NCBI GenBank assembly: GCA_947561395.2
Contig: OX387195.1
Span: 25,497,126 to 25,561,125 of the forward strand
Origin: Buxus sempervirens
Taxonomy: Eukaryota > Streptophyta > Magnoliopsida > Buxales > Buxaceae
Direction: 5' to 3'
Length of the DNA: 64,000 bases
The position numbers were made by a program, and so were the translations under genes. How positions within the stretch are numbered: position 1 is the stretch's first letter; each line of letters begins with the position of its first letter. The notes beneath the pieces are model-generated. The model had not been told where the DNA came from. It saw only the letters and a program-made list of their open reading frames with translations, and searched no databases. Positions 52,762 through 56,119 of the stretch are shown piece by piece.

Positions 52762-54666
52762 ATTTCTTTTTTTTAATATGATTATCTGAATATATTATTA
52801 AAATAAAGGAAAACAAAAAAGAGTCCACAAGAAGCGGATAAATATAGGAAACTGGAAAAAAAAAAGGAAACTAAAAAACAGAAAGAGCAGAAAAACAAAA
52901 AAAACTAAACTAAAAAACAAAAATAAAAAAAAGGAAAAGAAAAGAAATAATCTCCTGCATGCCGAACCCTAGTAAGAGACAAAATATCCTCTAGAAGCCT
53001 GAGATTCGTGACATAATCCTTGAAAATTACACCAATTCCGCAACCATACACATGGACCAAATCGTAGCAAAGAGGACTGCGCAGTATGTGAGCTTTCATA
53101 TCTTCGTCAGAAATGGAAATCTCCACTGTTTCAACTGATCTAGAAAGCTCCCCGGAAAACCCAGCTTACGCCCACCAAATTCAGCAGATGAAACCATATA
53201 TAACCCACCATGTCACAATGAACAAAGAGATTGTCCAGTGTTTATGCATTCTTAAGGCACAAGACGGATAGTGTTAGGTGACAAGCAGGAGATTTCCTTC
53301 TTCTTTGGAGGTTATCTATGGTGATGATACTGTTGAGCAATGCTGTCCATAGAAAAGGTTTAACTTTGAGGAGAGCTGGAGCTTTCCAAATGAAAGGGGG
53401 TGAAAAAGGAGGCAAGAACAAGTATGAGAACAGTGATTTGGTAGAGAAATGTCCATTAGAAAAAAAATAGAACAATATCACAAATTGGGGATTCACCAGG
53501 CTATAGGACAACATATTTGATCCCAACTCCTCCAATTCAGAAGTTCTTAATTCTCTACAGAATTGCAGGGAAGACCGAGAAAAGATGTGGGATACAAAAG
53601 GGTTGGAAGGAGGCGGGTCTTAAAAACCAAAGGGTAGCGAAGGGAAACAGAGCTACTACCCCACCAAGTATCCTGCCAAAAATGAATTGAGTGCCAGACT
53701 GTAACTTATACTTGACCAATCTCTTGTTATCTTCTGATAATGTGATAATGGATTTTGTATTTTTTTTTTAATTCTACTATTTAACTAATACATTGTCATT
53801 AATTACTATGTTCTTTTGATTTTGGAGCACTAAAGTCTCATACATTCCCATTAAGCCATGTAAGAAACTTTACTTGCTTGTTGTCACTATGTCACATGAT
53901 TTCTTCATATAAATTGAGTTTTAGAATACTTCATCCTGATTTTTAAATATAATCTATCTCGTATTCAGTTTCTTGCAGCAAATTAATTTTTATCATGACA
54001 TTAGCCTATGTCGGTGGAAAACATAACGTATTGCTCATTTTTTTTCAAAGAAAAATCATATGTGTTGCTGATCAACTACTTGTAAAATACTTCGGAATCA
54101 TTTAAAATGAAGAACTTGTCACCTAGGCCGTAGACAGGACCATTTGCGTATCTTCGGCTAGGCATGTAAAGAACCTTGATCGAAAAACTCCATCCCACTT
54201 GGAAGCATAACGAGTTTATATTAACTAAGAAAACCTATAGCAGTCTCTGCAGTCATCATACATTGCAAAATAAACTAACGGTACTTCTATTTCCAACGAT
54301 CGAACTTTTCAAACAAAAAATCCAGAACTCAGCTAAATTTAAGCTCCTGGACTTTGAAGAATTCAAATTCTCAACATTACAACTCTATGTTTCACGTCAA
54401 ATTTAATAAAACCAAACTCAACTCCGACTGAACCGATCTAAGGAGTCTCATCAACGTTCTCAAGGAAATGACCGTCAATTGCTCCAATTTGATACCGAAA
54501 ATCCAAAGAACAAATCACAGATCAGATCAATTTCAAAGTTTCGGGAGAAAGCTACACCAACCTTCAGAATTGCGTGCTCTGCTCCGTCCTTGATTGCTGG
54601 ATACCTCCGGCGAGCTTCTGCAGAAAGAGCCCGTAGATCTGACTCCAGAACCGCCATGAAGGCCAT
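3989..54666 (-). CDS. MON2: MON2 homolog (Arf-GEF-related Golgi/endosome trafficking scaffold), 38 exons, 3' end outside window
   Basis: Joined exons encode about 1398 residues that follow the plant MON2 protein (as I recall Arabidopsis At5g27970, about 1630 residues) from start to near the C-terminus. The protein opens with MAFMAVLESDLRALSAEARR. An N-terminal DCB-like region spans roughly residues 1-200, followed by a HUS-like region to about 400, helical armadillo/HEAT-type repeats, and the start of the Mon2 C-terminal region. There is no Sec7 catalytic domain, as expected for Mon2. In yeast and animals Mon2 is a peripheral TGN/endosome protein acting with Dop1 and a P4-ATPase flippase; the same role here is inferred by homology. 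An in-frame TAA precedes the ATG at 54666. All 38 exons are open, use GT/AG sites and keep phase, so the gene looks functional. The last visible exon ends at GLGR with two bases of a codon; the rest lies left of base 1. Expression is probably constitutive (inference). Confidence 0.96.
4688..4809 (-). CDS. MON2: MON2 exon 37 (residues 1189-1229)
   Basis: Contains GELYVHAQKMFDSDMYRQLL and VIIHLAVRQY. Acceptor CAG, donor GTACGT, phase 0. Confidence 0.95.
5425..5545 (-). CDS. MON2: MON2 exon 36 (residues 1149-1189)
   Basis: Contains GNLPMPYLKSVLDVYEFVLQ and KVKQEILRGL. Acceptor CAG, donor GTAATA, one leftover base. Confidence 0.95.
5728..5840 (-). CDS. MON2: MON2 exon 35 (residues 1111-1148)
   Basis: Contains WESLLLFVRNSILNGSKEVA and AAINCLQTTVLSNCPK. 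Acceptor CAG, donor GTAAAT, phase 0. Confidence 0.95.
5923..6038 (-). CDS. MON2: MON2 exon 34 (residues 1072-1111)
   Basis: Contains AQKQWDETIVLVLAGIARIL and SLSNFWS. Acceptor AAG before TCGTAAC, donor GTATGT, one leftover base completes Gly. Confidence 0.94.
6143..6228 (-). CDS. MON2: MON2 exon 33 (residues 1044-1072)
   Basis: Contains DEWQGKELGTRGGKAVHML and IHH. Acceptor CAG, donor GTACAC, two leftover bases (AG). Confidence 0.95.
6308..6436 (-). CDS. MON2: MON2 exon 32 (residues 1001-1043)
   Basis: Contains NSAIRTLFQILGSHGQKLS and SMWEDCLWNYVFP. Acceptor CAG, donor GTTAGT, phase 0. Confidence 0.95.
6437..9952. other. MON2 intron 31, unclassified
   Basis: 3.5 kb without a recognised gene or element. 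A minus-strand open frame at 7210-7545 and a short one at 7187-7375 have no family I recognise and may be degraded retroelement. Confidence 0.4.
9953..10140 (-). CDS. MON2: MON2 exon 31 (residues 938-1000)
   Basis: A charged, poorly conserved linker (PKEREDEKRKQE) leads into DKLLFSVFSLLQKLGADDRP. Acceptor CAG, donor GTATGG after PE, phase 0. Confidence 0.93.
10221..10372 (-). CDS. MON2: MON2 exon 30 (residues 887-938); 3' edge uncertain
   Basis: Reads CIEVTGAYAAQKTELNISLT and AIGLLWTTTDLIVKGLL, both conserved. The end falls in an unconserved linker. I choose donor GTAAAA (exon ends 10221). An in-phase alternative, GTTCTT (exon ends 10236), would shorten the protein by five residues; conservation cannot decide between them. 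Confidence 0.9.
10373..13172. other. MON2 intron 29, unclassified
   Basis: 2.8 kb of AT-rich sequence. I see no coding signal, inverted repeats or clear transposon ends in it. Confidence 0.4.
13173..13231 (-). CDS. MON2: MON2 exon 29 (residues 868-887)
   Basis: Reads SVRVIMNDELSTIPAHCLD plus two bases (GT). Acceptor CAG, donor GTAAGA. Exon 30 completes a Val. Confidence 0.94.
13923..13971 (-). CDS. MON2: MON2 exon 28 (residues 851-867)
   Basis: A 49-nt exon reading SVADVEEKDLISLGFQ. Acceptor AAG, donor GTTAGC, phase 0. This is one of the shortest exons of the gene. Confidence 0.93.
14077..14129 (-). CDS. MON2: MON2 exon 27 (residues 834-851)
   Basis: Reads RHGEKLQYSWPSILEMLR, the last residue shared with exon 28. 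Acceptor TAG; the donor GTTTGT is non-ideal but fixed by the frame. Confidence 0.93.
14232..14363 (-). CDS. MON2: MON2 exon 26 (residues 790-833)
   Basis: Contains SPLRLLYFLVENIDVRAG followed by ALKILLHVLE. Acceptor CAG, donor GTAATT, phase 0. The preceding short intron has a GA-rich stretch (CTCTCTTTC on the sense strand). Confidence 0.95.
14475..14606 (-). CDS. MON2: MON2 exon 25 (residues 746-789)
   Basis: Contains NQHLRNMALDALDRSISAVL and GSDQFQD. Acceptor CAG, donor GTGAGA, 44 codons, phase 0. Confidence 0.95.
14685..14728 (-). CDS. MON2: MON2 exon 24 (residues 731-745)
   Basis: A 44-nt exon reading AEPLWDQVVGHLLE. Acceptor CAG, donor GTGATC, phase 0. Reading the genomic sequence straight through here gives a longer but intronic ORF. 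Confidence 0.94.
15277..19761 (-). mobile_element. L1-type LINE, degenerate ORF2 (endonuclease, reverse transcriptase, zf-RVT), in MON2 intron 23
   Basis: The element reads on the minus strand. From its 5' side come an unassigned ORF1-like stretch (19245-19646), then the AP-endonuclease start MKILFWNIRGLGG at 19248. The endonuclease C-terminal part (18461-18853) has VGNFN and SNHCP where active enzymes have GDFN and SDH. Reverse transcriptase follows (18415 down to about 16925), with KAPGPDSF, RPISL and the catalytic FADD (17174-17185). The thumb/connection region carries WKKNYLTLGGRITLI (16086-16937), and a zf-RVT motif CIMCMEGGESVDHLFLQC lies at 15513-16052. Two frameshifts lie in the endonuclease, one near 16930, and stops at 18458, 17417 and 16083, so it is dead. 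Tail A7 is at 15287-15293. A 12-bp match TCTGCATATGTT at 15277-15288 and 19750-19761 is the probable target-site duplication. Confidence 0.9.
20370..20520 (+). mobile_element. Au-like SINE, in MON2 intron 23
   Basis: GCAGGGATAAGGCTACATAC, then CCCTCCCTAGACCCCAAGCA and GGGAGCCTCGTGCATTTGGC follow the body of the widespread angiosperm Au SINE, ending with A11 near 20512. The tRNA-derived 5' part is not clearly seen, and no duplication was confirmed. Confidence 0.6.
21260..21446 (-). CDS. MON2: MON2 exon 23 (residues 669-731)
   Basis: Contains LFESSALMQISAVKSLLSAL and QQIGSISFSVERMISILVNN. Acceptor TAG, donor GTATGT. One leftover base completes Arg with exon 24 across a 6.5-kb intron that hosts a LINE. 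Confidence 0.95.
21561..21647 (-). CDS. MON2: MON2 exon 22 (residues 640-668)
   Basis: Reads EVSTAVPKLTKESSGQYSDF and NILSSLDSQ. Acceptor TAG, donor GTAAGG, phase 0. Confidence 0.95.
21648..22940. other. MON2 intron 21, unclassified
   Basis: 1.3 kb. It includes a T/C-rich stretch (about 22080-22400 and 22620-22720) that yields overlapping artificial frames on both strands. No domain was recognised. Confidence 0.4.
22941..23000 (-). CDS. MON2: MON2 exon 21 (residues 620-639)
   Basis: Exactly 20 codons: VLETLAALDRAIHSPHATTQ. Acceptor TAG, donor GTACTA. The intron before it is only 81 bp. Confidence 0.95.
23082..23147 (-). CDS. MON2: MON2 exon 20 (residues 598-619)
   Basis: Reads ALRTLFNIAHRLHNMLGPSW then VL. 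Acceptor CAG, donor GTATGA, 22 codons, phase 0. Confidence 0.95.
23251..23338 (-). CDS. MON2: MON2 exon 19 (residues 568-597)
   Basis: A low-conservation linker (ALQSPGSKRSEPLLDQR) leads into DSIVLTPKNVQ, a family hallmark. Acceptor CAG, donor GTATTG, phase 0. Confidence 0.94.
24325..24445 (+). repeat. Possible SINE fragment with a tRNA-like B box, in MON2 intron 18
   Basis: GTTGCTGAGTTACCCCTAGC followed by GTCAAGAGTTCAACTCC (B-box-like GTTCAACTCC) looks tRNA-derived. Spacing between A-like and B-like boxes is unusually short and no tail was seen. Confidence 0.3.
24956..24979. repeat. (AAAT)n microsatellite
   Basis: Five to six AAAT units in intron 18. A similar run lies at 31530-31552 in intron 13 and a shorter one at 62690-62705. 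Confidence 0.85.
25887..26112. mobile_element. Foldback MITE flanked by 13-bp direct repeats, in MON2 intron 18
   Basis: The arms pair over about 60 bases, sharing TTGATGTCTC, CGTCCTCATTG, AAATAG and TACTCTTACAG in inverted orientation (about 25915-25965 and 26008-26060). TATTTCAGATGAT occurs at 25887-25899 and 26100-26112, consistent with a target-site duplication. No coding capacity is present. Superfamily is uncertain, possibly Mutator-like. Confidence 0.7.
26601..26698 (-). CDS. MON2: MON2 exon 18 (residues 536-568)
   Basis: Reads ACGVLRAVEPLNAFLASLCK and on to FTVNVPNESEKR. Acceptor CAG, donor GTATTT. Two leftover bases (AG) complete Ser with exon 19. Confidence 0.95.
26889..26946 (-). 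CDS. MON2: MON2 exon 17 (residues 516-535)
   Basis: Reads TQGEAIILEILKGYQAFTQ. The acceptor is AAAG before GACACA, which completes Arg from exon 16. Donor GTATAC, phase 0. Confidence 0.93.
27046..27173 (-). CDS. MON2: MON2 exon 16 (residues 474-516)
   Basis: Starts with a variable stretch (IESPRCDSDPPAKCSG) and continues into SVWLTILDSLSLILT. Donor GTACAA leaves AG. A GT inside the exon at the Gly-Lys step (TCTGGTAAAA) could be an alternative donor, but the reading frame and the conserved downstream segment support inclusion. Confidence 0.92.
27278..27426 (-). CDS. MON2: MON2 exon 15 (residues 424-473)
   Basis: Contains GIEWSLDNDAPNATVLAASE, HAITLAVEGLLGVVFTVATL and TDEAVDIGE, all strongly conserved. 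Acceptor CAG, donor GTAAAA, phase 0. Confidence 0.96.
27513..27562. repeat. A-rich (AAAAAT)n microsatellite
   Basis: About 50 bp of AAAAAT/AAAAT units in MON2 intron 14, just upstream of exon 15 in plus coordinates. Confidence 0.9.
28967..29072 (-). mobile_element. RTE-type LINE, 106-bp 5'-truncated copy with 19-bp duplication, in MON2 intron 14
   Basis: On the minus strand it reads GAGCGGGATGGAGAGACAAG, ATTCGTGTCGCCAACCCCAC and GGCTTATGATGATGATGA. I recognise this as the usual 3' end of plant RTE-clade LINEs, which finish in trinucleotide repeats instead of poly(A). It is flanked by AAAACGCCCAACGGAATCA (28948-28966) and the same sequence with one change (29073-29091). Confidence 0.8.
30277..30340 (-). 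CDS. MON2: MON2 exon 14 (residues 403-424)
   Basis: Reads VSDT then NEESLAAVAGMFSSKAK. The donor GTGTTT is weaker than average; the one leftover base G completes Gly with exon 15. Confidence 0.94.
30830..30852. repeat. G-rich tract (possible G-quadruplex)
   Basis: GGGAGGGGGGGAGGGAGGGGG-type sequence in intron 13 offers four or more G3 runs with single-base loops on the plus strand, the non-template-like strand relative to minus transcription. Confidence 0.7.
31666..31735 (-). CDS. MON2: MON2 exon 13 (residues 379-402)
   Basis: Reads HPKNTNVVEGMVKALARVV and WSIQ. Acceptor TAG, donor GTGAAG, ends in phase 0. Confidence 0.95.
31736..34846. other. MON2 intron 12 left part, unclassified
   Basis: 3.1 kb AT-rich sequence without a recognised element. 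32890-33110 has pairs of short near-palindromes (ATTCTGATTATG, ATTCTGGATTATGG) of unknown meaning. Confidence 0.35.
34864..35651 (+). mobile_element. 5'-truncated L1-type LINE with 17-bp target-site duplication, in MON2 intron 12
   Basis: Encodes VKAFHWTALLYRINMVDYLQ, a zf-RVT motif CFMCIRAGESIDHLFVQC and the terminal IWLERNARIFQ region, open up to 35363. A 3' region follows, with (TA)n, CTCCTCATTATTCAGC and about 13 A. It is flanked by AAGTGGAGAGGTGTTTC at 34847-34863 and 35652-35668, so the open frame running upstream of 34864 is host sequence, not LINE. It is close in sequence to the element at 15-19 kb but in the opposite orientation. Confidence 0.9.
36009..36061 (-). CDS. MON2: MON2 exon 12 (residues 362-379)
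   Basis: Reads GFCVEVRTLCILFQNFD. The Cys in TLCILF replaces an Arg that I recall from Arabidopsis. Donor GTAAGT leaves AT, completed to Met by exon 13. Confidence 0.94.
36194..36274 (-). CDS. MON2: MON2 exon 11 (residues 335-361)
   Basis: Reads VFLSMLVK then VTSLDVPLWHRILVLEVLR. Acceptor CAG, donor GTAATG, 27 codons, phase 0. It follows a 4.5-kb LINE-bearing intron. Confidence 0.95.
36275..38989. other. MON2 intron 10 left part, probably old retroelement in part
   Basis: 37.8-38.99 kb has broken frames on both strands and an 18-bp direct repeat GAAATAGAGAAAAAAGTA at about 37981 and 38011, but no domain I can name. A (CT)7 run lies at about 37686. Confidence 0.35.
38990..40061 (+). mobile_element. 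Degenerate L1-type LINE fragment with poly(A), in MON2 intron 10
   Basis: Broken frames give RFWEDGWCGDQSFEARFPDI, then DFSVRGFYNQVTKN, KIGFFMWTTVL and ILWSIWKDRNSRSSKDA, the C-terminal region of LINE ORF2. The 3' end is TTATTACCAAT followed by 10 A at 40052-40061. The 5' limit is unclear; 37.8-38.99 kb may be an older part of it. Confidence 0.75.
40064..40300 (+). mobile_element. LINE ORF1-like fragment (DUF4283/zinc-finger type region)
   Basis: Starting right after the poly(A) of the previous LINE, the plus strand reads TWVVAWGIPIHLWAQDTLDA and ITCGGIVEM. This resembles the segment of plant LINE ORF1 proteins just after the DUF4283 fold. It is probably a separate, older insertion into which the neighbouring LINE jumped. 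Confidence 0.5.
40805..40906 (-). CDS. MON2: MON2 exon 10 (residues 301-334)
   Basis: Reads LEGEV then GEPYFRRLVLRSVAHVIRLY and SSSLITECE. Acceptor CAG, donor GTAGGG, phase 0. Confidence 0.95.
41038..41094 (-). CDS. MON2: MON2 exon 9 (residues 282-300)
   Basis: Reads VLRHQICSLLMTSLRTNIE, a signature of the HUS-like region. Acceptor TAG, donor GTGATC, 19 codons, phase 0. Confidence 0.95.
41184..41238 (-). CDS. MON2: MON2 exon 8 (residues 263-281)
   Basis: A 55-nt exon reading FILSNYVAVFRTLVSYDQ. Acceptor CAG, donor GTGATT, ends in phase 0. The intron to exon 9 is only 89 bp. Confidence 0.94.
41874..41914 (-). mobile_element. RTE-type LINE tail, 41-bp insertion with 12-bp duplication, in MON2 intron 7
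   Basis: The minus strand reads CCCCACTTTGGTGGGAACTG then GCTTATGATGATGACG, the same 3' terminus as the copy at 28967. Perfect 12-bp duplications ATTTGAATGGAT lie at 41862-41873 and 41915-41926. Confidence 0.8.
42980..43035 (-). CDS. MON2: MON2 exon 7 (residues 245-263)
   Basis: A 56-nt exon reading AVWLRVNSLQRTFSLDIL, the step expected between AAGGS and the FILSNY exon. Acceptor CAG, donor GTGAGG; two bases left over complete a Glu with exon 8. Confidence 0.93.
43588..43708 (-). CDS. MON2: MON2 exon 6 (residues 204-244)
   Basis: Contains KVGKLGLRLLEDLTALAAGG, which links the DCB-like and HUS-like regions. Acceptor CAG, donor GTATGT, ends in phase 0. Confidence 0.95.
43906..44061 (-). CDS. 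MON2: MON2 exon 5 (residues 152-204)
   Basis: Contains TAAATFRQAVALIFDHVV and a Ser-rich linker with SRSNSVTGDVS. Donor GTATGT leaves GA, which exon 6 completes to Glu. Confidence 0.95.
44177..44250 (-). CDS. MON2: MON2 exon 4 (residues 128-152)
   Basis: Reads DNMARALGICLHLLENN and on to SVH. Donor GTAAGA leaves two bases of codon 152, completed to Asn by exon 5. Confidence 0.94.
45390..46000 (+). mobile_element. LINE 3' fragment (zf-RVT), in MON2 intron 3
   Basis: Reads VRAFASSVQLYKIDASDMLQ, then the zf-RVT motif CVLCLKQGVTEDHIFLHCEF and HRIWLAFLCKVN, before degenerating near 45730. The continuation toward 46000 is weak. Ends are approximate. Confidence 0.7.
46126..46351. mobile_element. 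hAT-type MITE, 226 bp, perfect 8-bp target-site duplication, in MON2 intron 3
   Basis: The terminal inverted repeats are CAGTGGCAAAACCA and, from the other end, CAGTGGCGGAACCAGG. The perfect 8-bp duplication CCCACAAC lies at 46118-46125 and 46352-46359. An 8-bp duplication with CAGTGGC-type ends is diagnostic of the hAT superfamily. It has no coding capacity and an AT-rich interior with repeated GAAATTTCTA motifs. Confidence 0.88.
46367..46403. repeat. C-homopolymer tract followed by A6
   Basis: CCCCGCCG leads into about 18 consecutive C. It lies just outside the right duplication of the hAT MITE and is a likely site of assembly error and polymorphism. Confidence 0.9.
47200..47700 (+). mobile_element. 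Retroelement RNase H remnant, in MON2 intron 3
   Basis: Broken frames give KLNFDGSSHGKPSPSGFGVG, TKAELLVLIMV, EADSYMVISWL and DKLANCLTRD. These match the spacing of the catalytic D-E-D-D residues of plant-type RNase H found at the end of LINE or LTR polyproteins. Frameshifts and stops make it non-coding. Confidence 0.6.
48327..48416 (-). CDS. MON2: MON2 exon 3 (residues 98-127)
   Basis: Reads HAEISDESV followed by QLKTLQTILIILQSRLHPE. Acceptor CAG, donor GTAATT; exactly 30 codons, phase 0. Confidence 0.95.
48417..51591. other. MON2 intron 2, mostly unclassified
   Basis: CATTATTCATTAAAAAAAAC near 50617-50636 looks like the 3' terminus of a LINE like that at 34864, so roughly 50.4-50.64 kb may be a non-coding LINE tail. 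The rest is unrecognised. Confidence 0.35.
51592..51777 (-). CDS. MON2: MON2 exon 2 (residues 36-97)
   Basis: Carries NEDILRIFLMACE and LSVIGLSCLQKLISHDAV, the most conserved part of the DCB-like region. Acceptor CAG before CTTCGT, donor GTAAGT, phase 0 at both ends. Confidence 0.96.
51950..52108. repeat. Tandem duplication, unit about 79 bp, in MON2 intron 1-2 boundary region
   Basis: In intron 1 upstream of exon 2, AGGCAAGACAACTGTTTAGA (51993) recurs as AGGCAAGACAAGTGTTTAGA (52071), each preceded by AGGACCCA and followed by TACTTAAT. Just before it, GCGACTACCTAGATGCC belongs to a CCTAGGCG-type dispersed plant repeat. Confidence 0.6.
52651..52759. repeat. (AT)n microsatellites
   Basis: Two pure AT runs (52651-52680 and about 52706-52759) are separated by 25 bp of unique sequence. 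They sit beside the poly(A) of the LINE at 52769. Apparent Tyr-Ile frames across them are artefacts. Confidence 0.95.
52769..53720 (-). mobile_element. Degenerate LINE fragment with A-rich tail, in MON2 intron 1
   Basis: The minus strand reads LLKVKPFLWTALLNSIITID and NLQRRRKS, then a broken zf-RVT. Downstream on the minus strand comes a terminal region ending in A8 at about 52769-52777, next to a long (TA)n. The 5' limit is approximate. Confidence 0.65.
54562..54666 (-). CDS. MON2: MON2 exon 1 (residues 1-35)
   Basis: Encodes the N-terminus, with the conserved motif ESDLRALSAEARRRYP and ending HAILK. The ATG at 54666 is chosen because an in-frame TAA lies 27 bases upstream and MAxMAVLES matches the family start. 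A second in-frame ATG is codon 4. The donor is GTTGGT, phase 0. Confidence 0.95.
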
Positions 54667-54706
54667 GCCCAGACCTCTTTCCTCGTTCCCTTAACAACGG
54701 CCAAAA

Positions 54707-54766
54707 TTAGGGCTCTAGAATCGAGAAAACTACAAGTAAATGGTGAAAGGAAACAGAGACGGGCAT
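54707..54766 (-). other. Candidate upstream ORF in the MON2 5' leader (19 codons)
   Basis: An ATG at 54766 opens a 19-codon frame, MPVSVSFHHLLVVFSILEP, that stops with TAA 40 bases before the MON2 ATG. If the transcript starts upstream, as the upstream sequence suggests, it could lower MON2 translation. Existence in the mRNA is inferred. Confidence 0.4.
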
Positions 54767-55110
54767 TTGCGATCAAGAAGCCTGGAAGGAGAGTAATCGC
54801 GTGAATGGAGAAACCTTTGTTTCCTCTGCTGCTTTGAGGAGGGAAAGGGGAATTTCTCCTGCTTCGAGCATCTCACAAGTCTCTATTCTCTAAGCATCTC
54901 AAATGTAAACGGACTCAAGAAGCGCATTCATGGGCCAATTTACCGTTACAAGACCCAAACAGGGAAAAAGTCCAATCAAGTATTCGCTAAATTGATGGAC
55001 TGCTGGCTGGGTTAATTAATTAACATGCCCCAATCTACCACTACTGGTTAGGATTTGAAAATTCAGGAACTACGTTAGGGTTTTGTCTAACCTAACCCTA
55101 ATATGCTTAA
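54767..55110 (-). promoter_or_regulatory. Probable MON2 5' leader and promoter-proximal region
   Basis: This interval lies directly upstream of MON2 and appears free of transposons. On the plus strand it holds TGGGCC (54931-54936, site II-like), CCAAT (54935-54939, and again at 54972-54976), a TTAATTAATTAA palindrome (about 55014-55025), and telo-box-like TTAGGGTTTT near 55075 with ACCCTAA near 55095. Site II and telo-box motifs are typical of plant housekeeping promoters. No convincing TATA box was fixed, so the start site is unknown. Confidence 0.4.
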
Positions 55111-55270
55111 AATCCACTTATTTCATTCATCTATATATTATTTATATTATTATAATTATTTCACATTTCTTAAATCTACAAGTAGATTAAAGTAGTGGAT
55201 CAATGTTGACGGAGCATCACGTGAAAACCTTGGATTGGCAACAATTAGAGTCCTATATTGAGAGCAGGAT

Positions 55271-55353
55271 GGATAAGGTTTAAGAATTCGGTATCGAGTT
55301 GGGTATCGGCCAACCTGATACCGAGTGGTATAGGCCGATACTTAAAACCTTGG
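55271..55353. mobile_element. Short terminal-inverted-repeat element related to the one at 63168
   Basis: The ends AAGGTTTAAGAATTCGGTAT and, inverted, CAAGGTTTTAAGTATCGGCC enclose only about 83 bp made of GGTATCG/CGATACC motifs. Flanks GGATGGA and GGATGAA match at 6 of 7, a weak duplication. Confidence 0.5.
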
Positions 55354-55665
55354 GATGAAAGAATTATAGGGGTACTAGCCAACCATATCCGCTACACAAA
55401 CTCACTATGGCAAAAGCTACAGCAACCCAAGAAGGAATCCTTTGATGAAGCACACAGTAGTGGAATATATTGACATTGAAAATGATCAATGGTCTTTATT
55501 GTTAATTTTTTGAAGAACAAAAATGGATCTCCTCCTTTGTAGATTGCGGGCATCATGAAGGACATATCAAAACACTGCAACTCTTTTCCAGAAAGTGGAA
55601 TTCAATCTGATTTGCAAATATGTAATAAAGAAGCAGATAAACCAACAATTTTTGCTTTGGAAATT

Positions 55666-56119
55666 GTTACGATCCTAAATGTTAAGATCTTAACCAACAA
55701 AGTCTTCATAAGCCTTGGGGCTTTTGAAACAACGGTTAGGCACGTAACAAATGGTATCATAACCAACCATTACGTCTCGAGTTTGAGTCTCGAAGGGGAC
55801 AACCTATATGCTGGACTAAGATGCCTTGATATTATGTATGGGCATGGTGCTAAGTCATTGAATACTGATAAGTATACGCTGGACTAAAATGCCTTGGTAT
55901 TATGCATGGGCATGGTGCTAAGTCATTGAATACTGATAGATGAGTTGTGCCTCAAAAAGAGAAAGAGCTACCGTCGGGTCAATGTTGATAGAGTTGGTTG
56001 CTATGGACGTTGGCTGCAAAAGCGTAATTGAATGTTACGATCCGAAATGTTAAGAACATAACCAACAAAGTCTCCATAAGCCTTGGGGCTTTTGGAGCAA
56101 CGATTAGGCACCCAACACA
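55666..56119. repeat. Repeat cluster: dispersed pair enclosing a 68-bp tandem duplication
   Basis: Unit A (55666-55749) recurs at 56033-56119: GTTACGATCC, ACCAACAAAGTC and CATAAGCCTTGGGGCTTTTG are shared. Between them GCTGGACTAAGATGCCTTG to AATACTGATAAGTATAC (55810-55877) is repeated directly at 55878-55945. A GAGTTTGAGTCTCG motif near 55787 is B-box-like. The origin is unknown, possibly SINE-derived. Confidence 0.65.

Noticed and set aside
52593..52781. ORF rich in Tyr-Ile repeats
   Set aside because: It is the translation of an (AT)n microsatellite.
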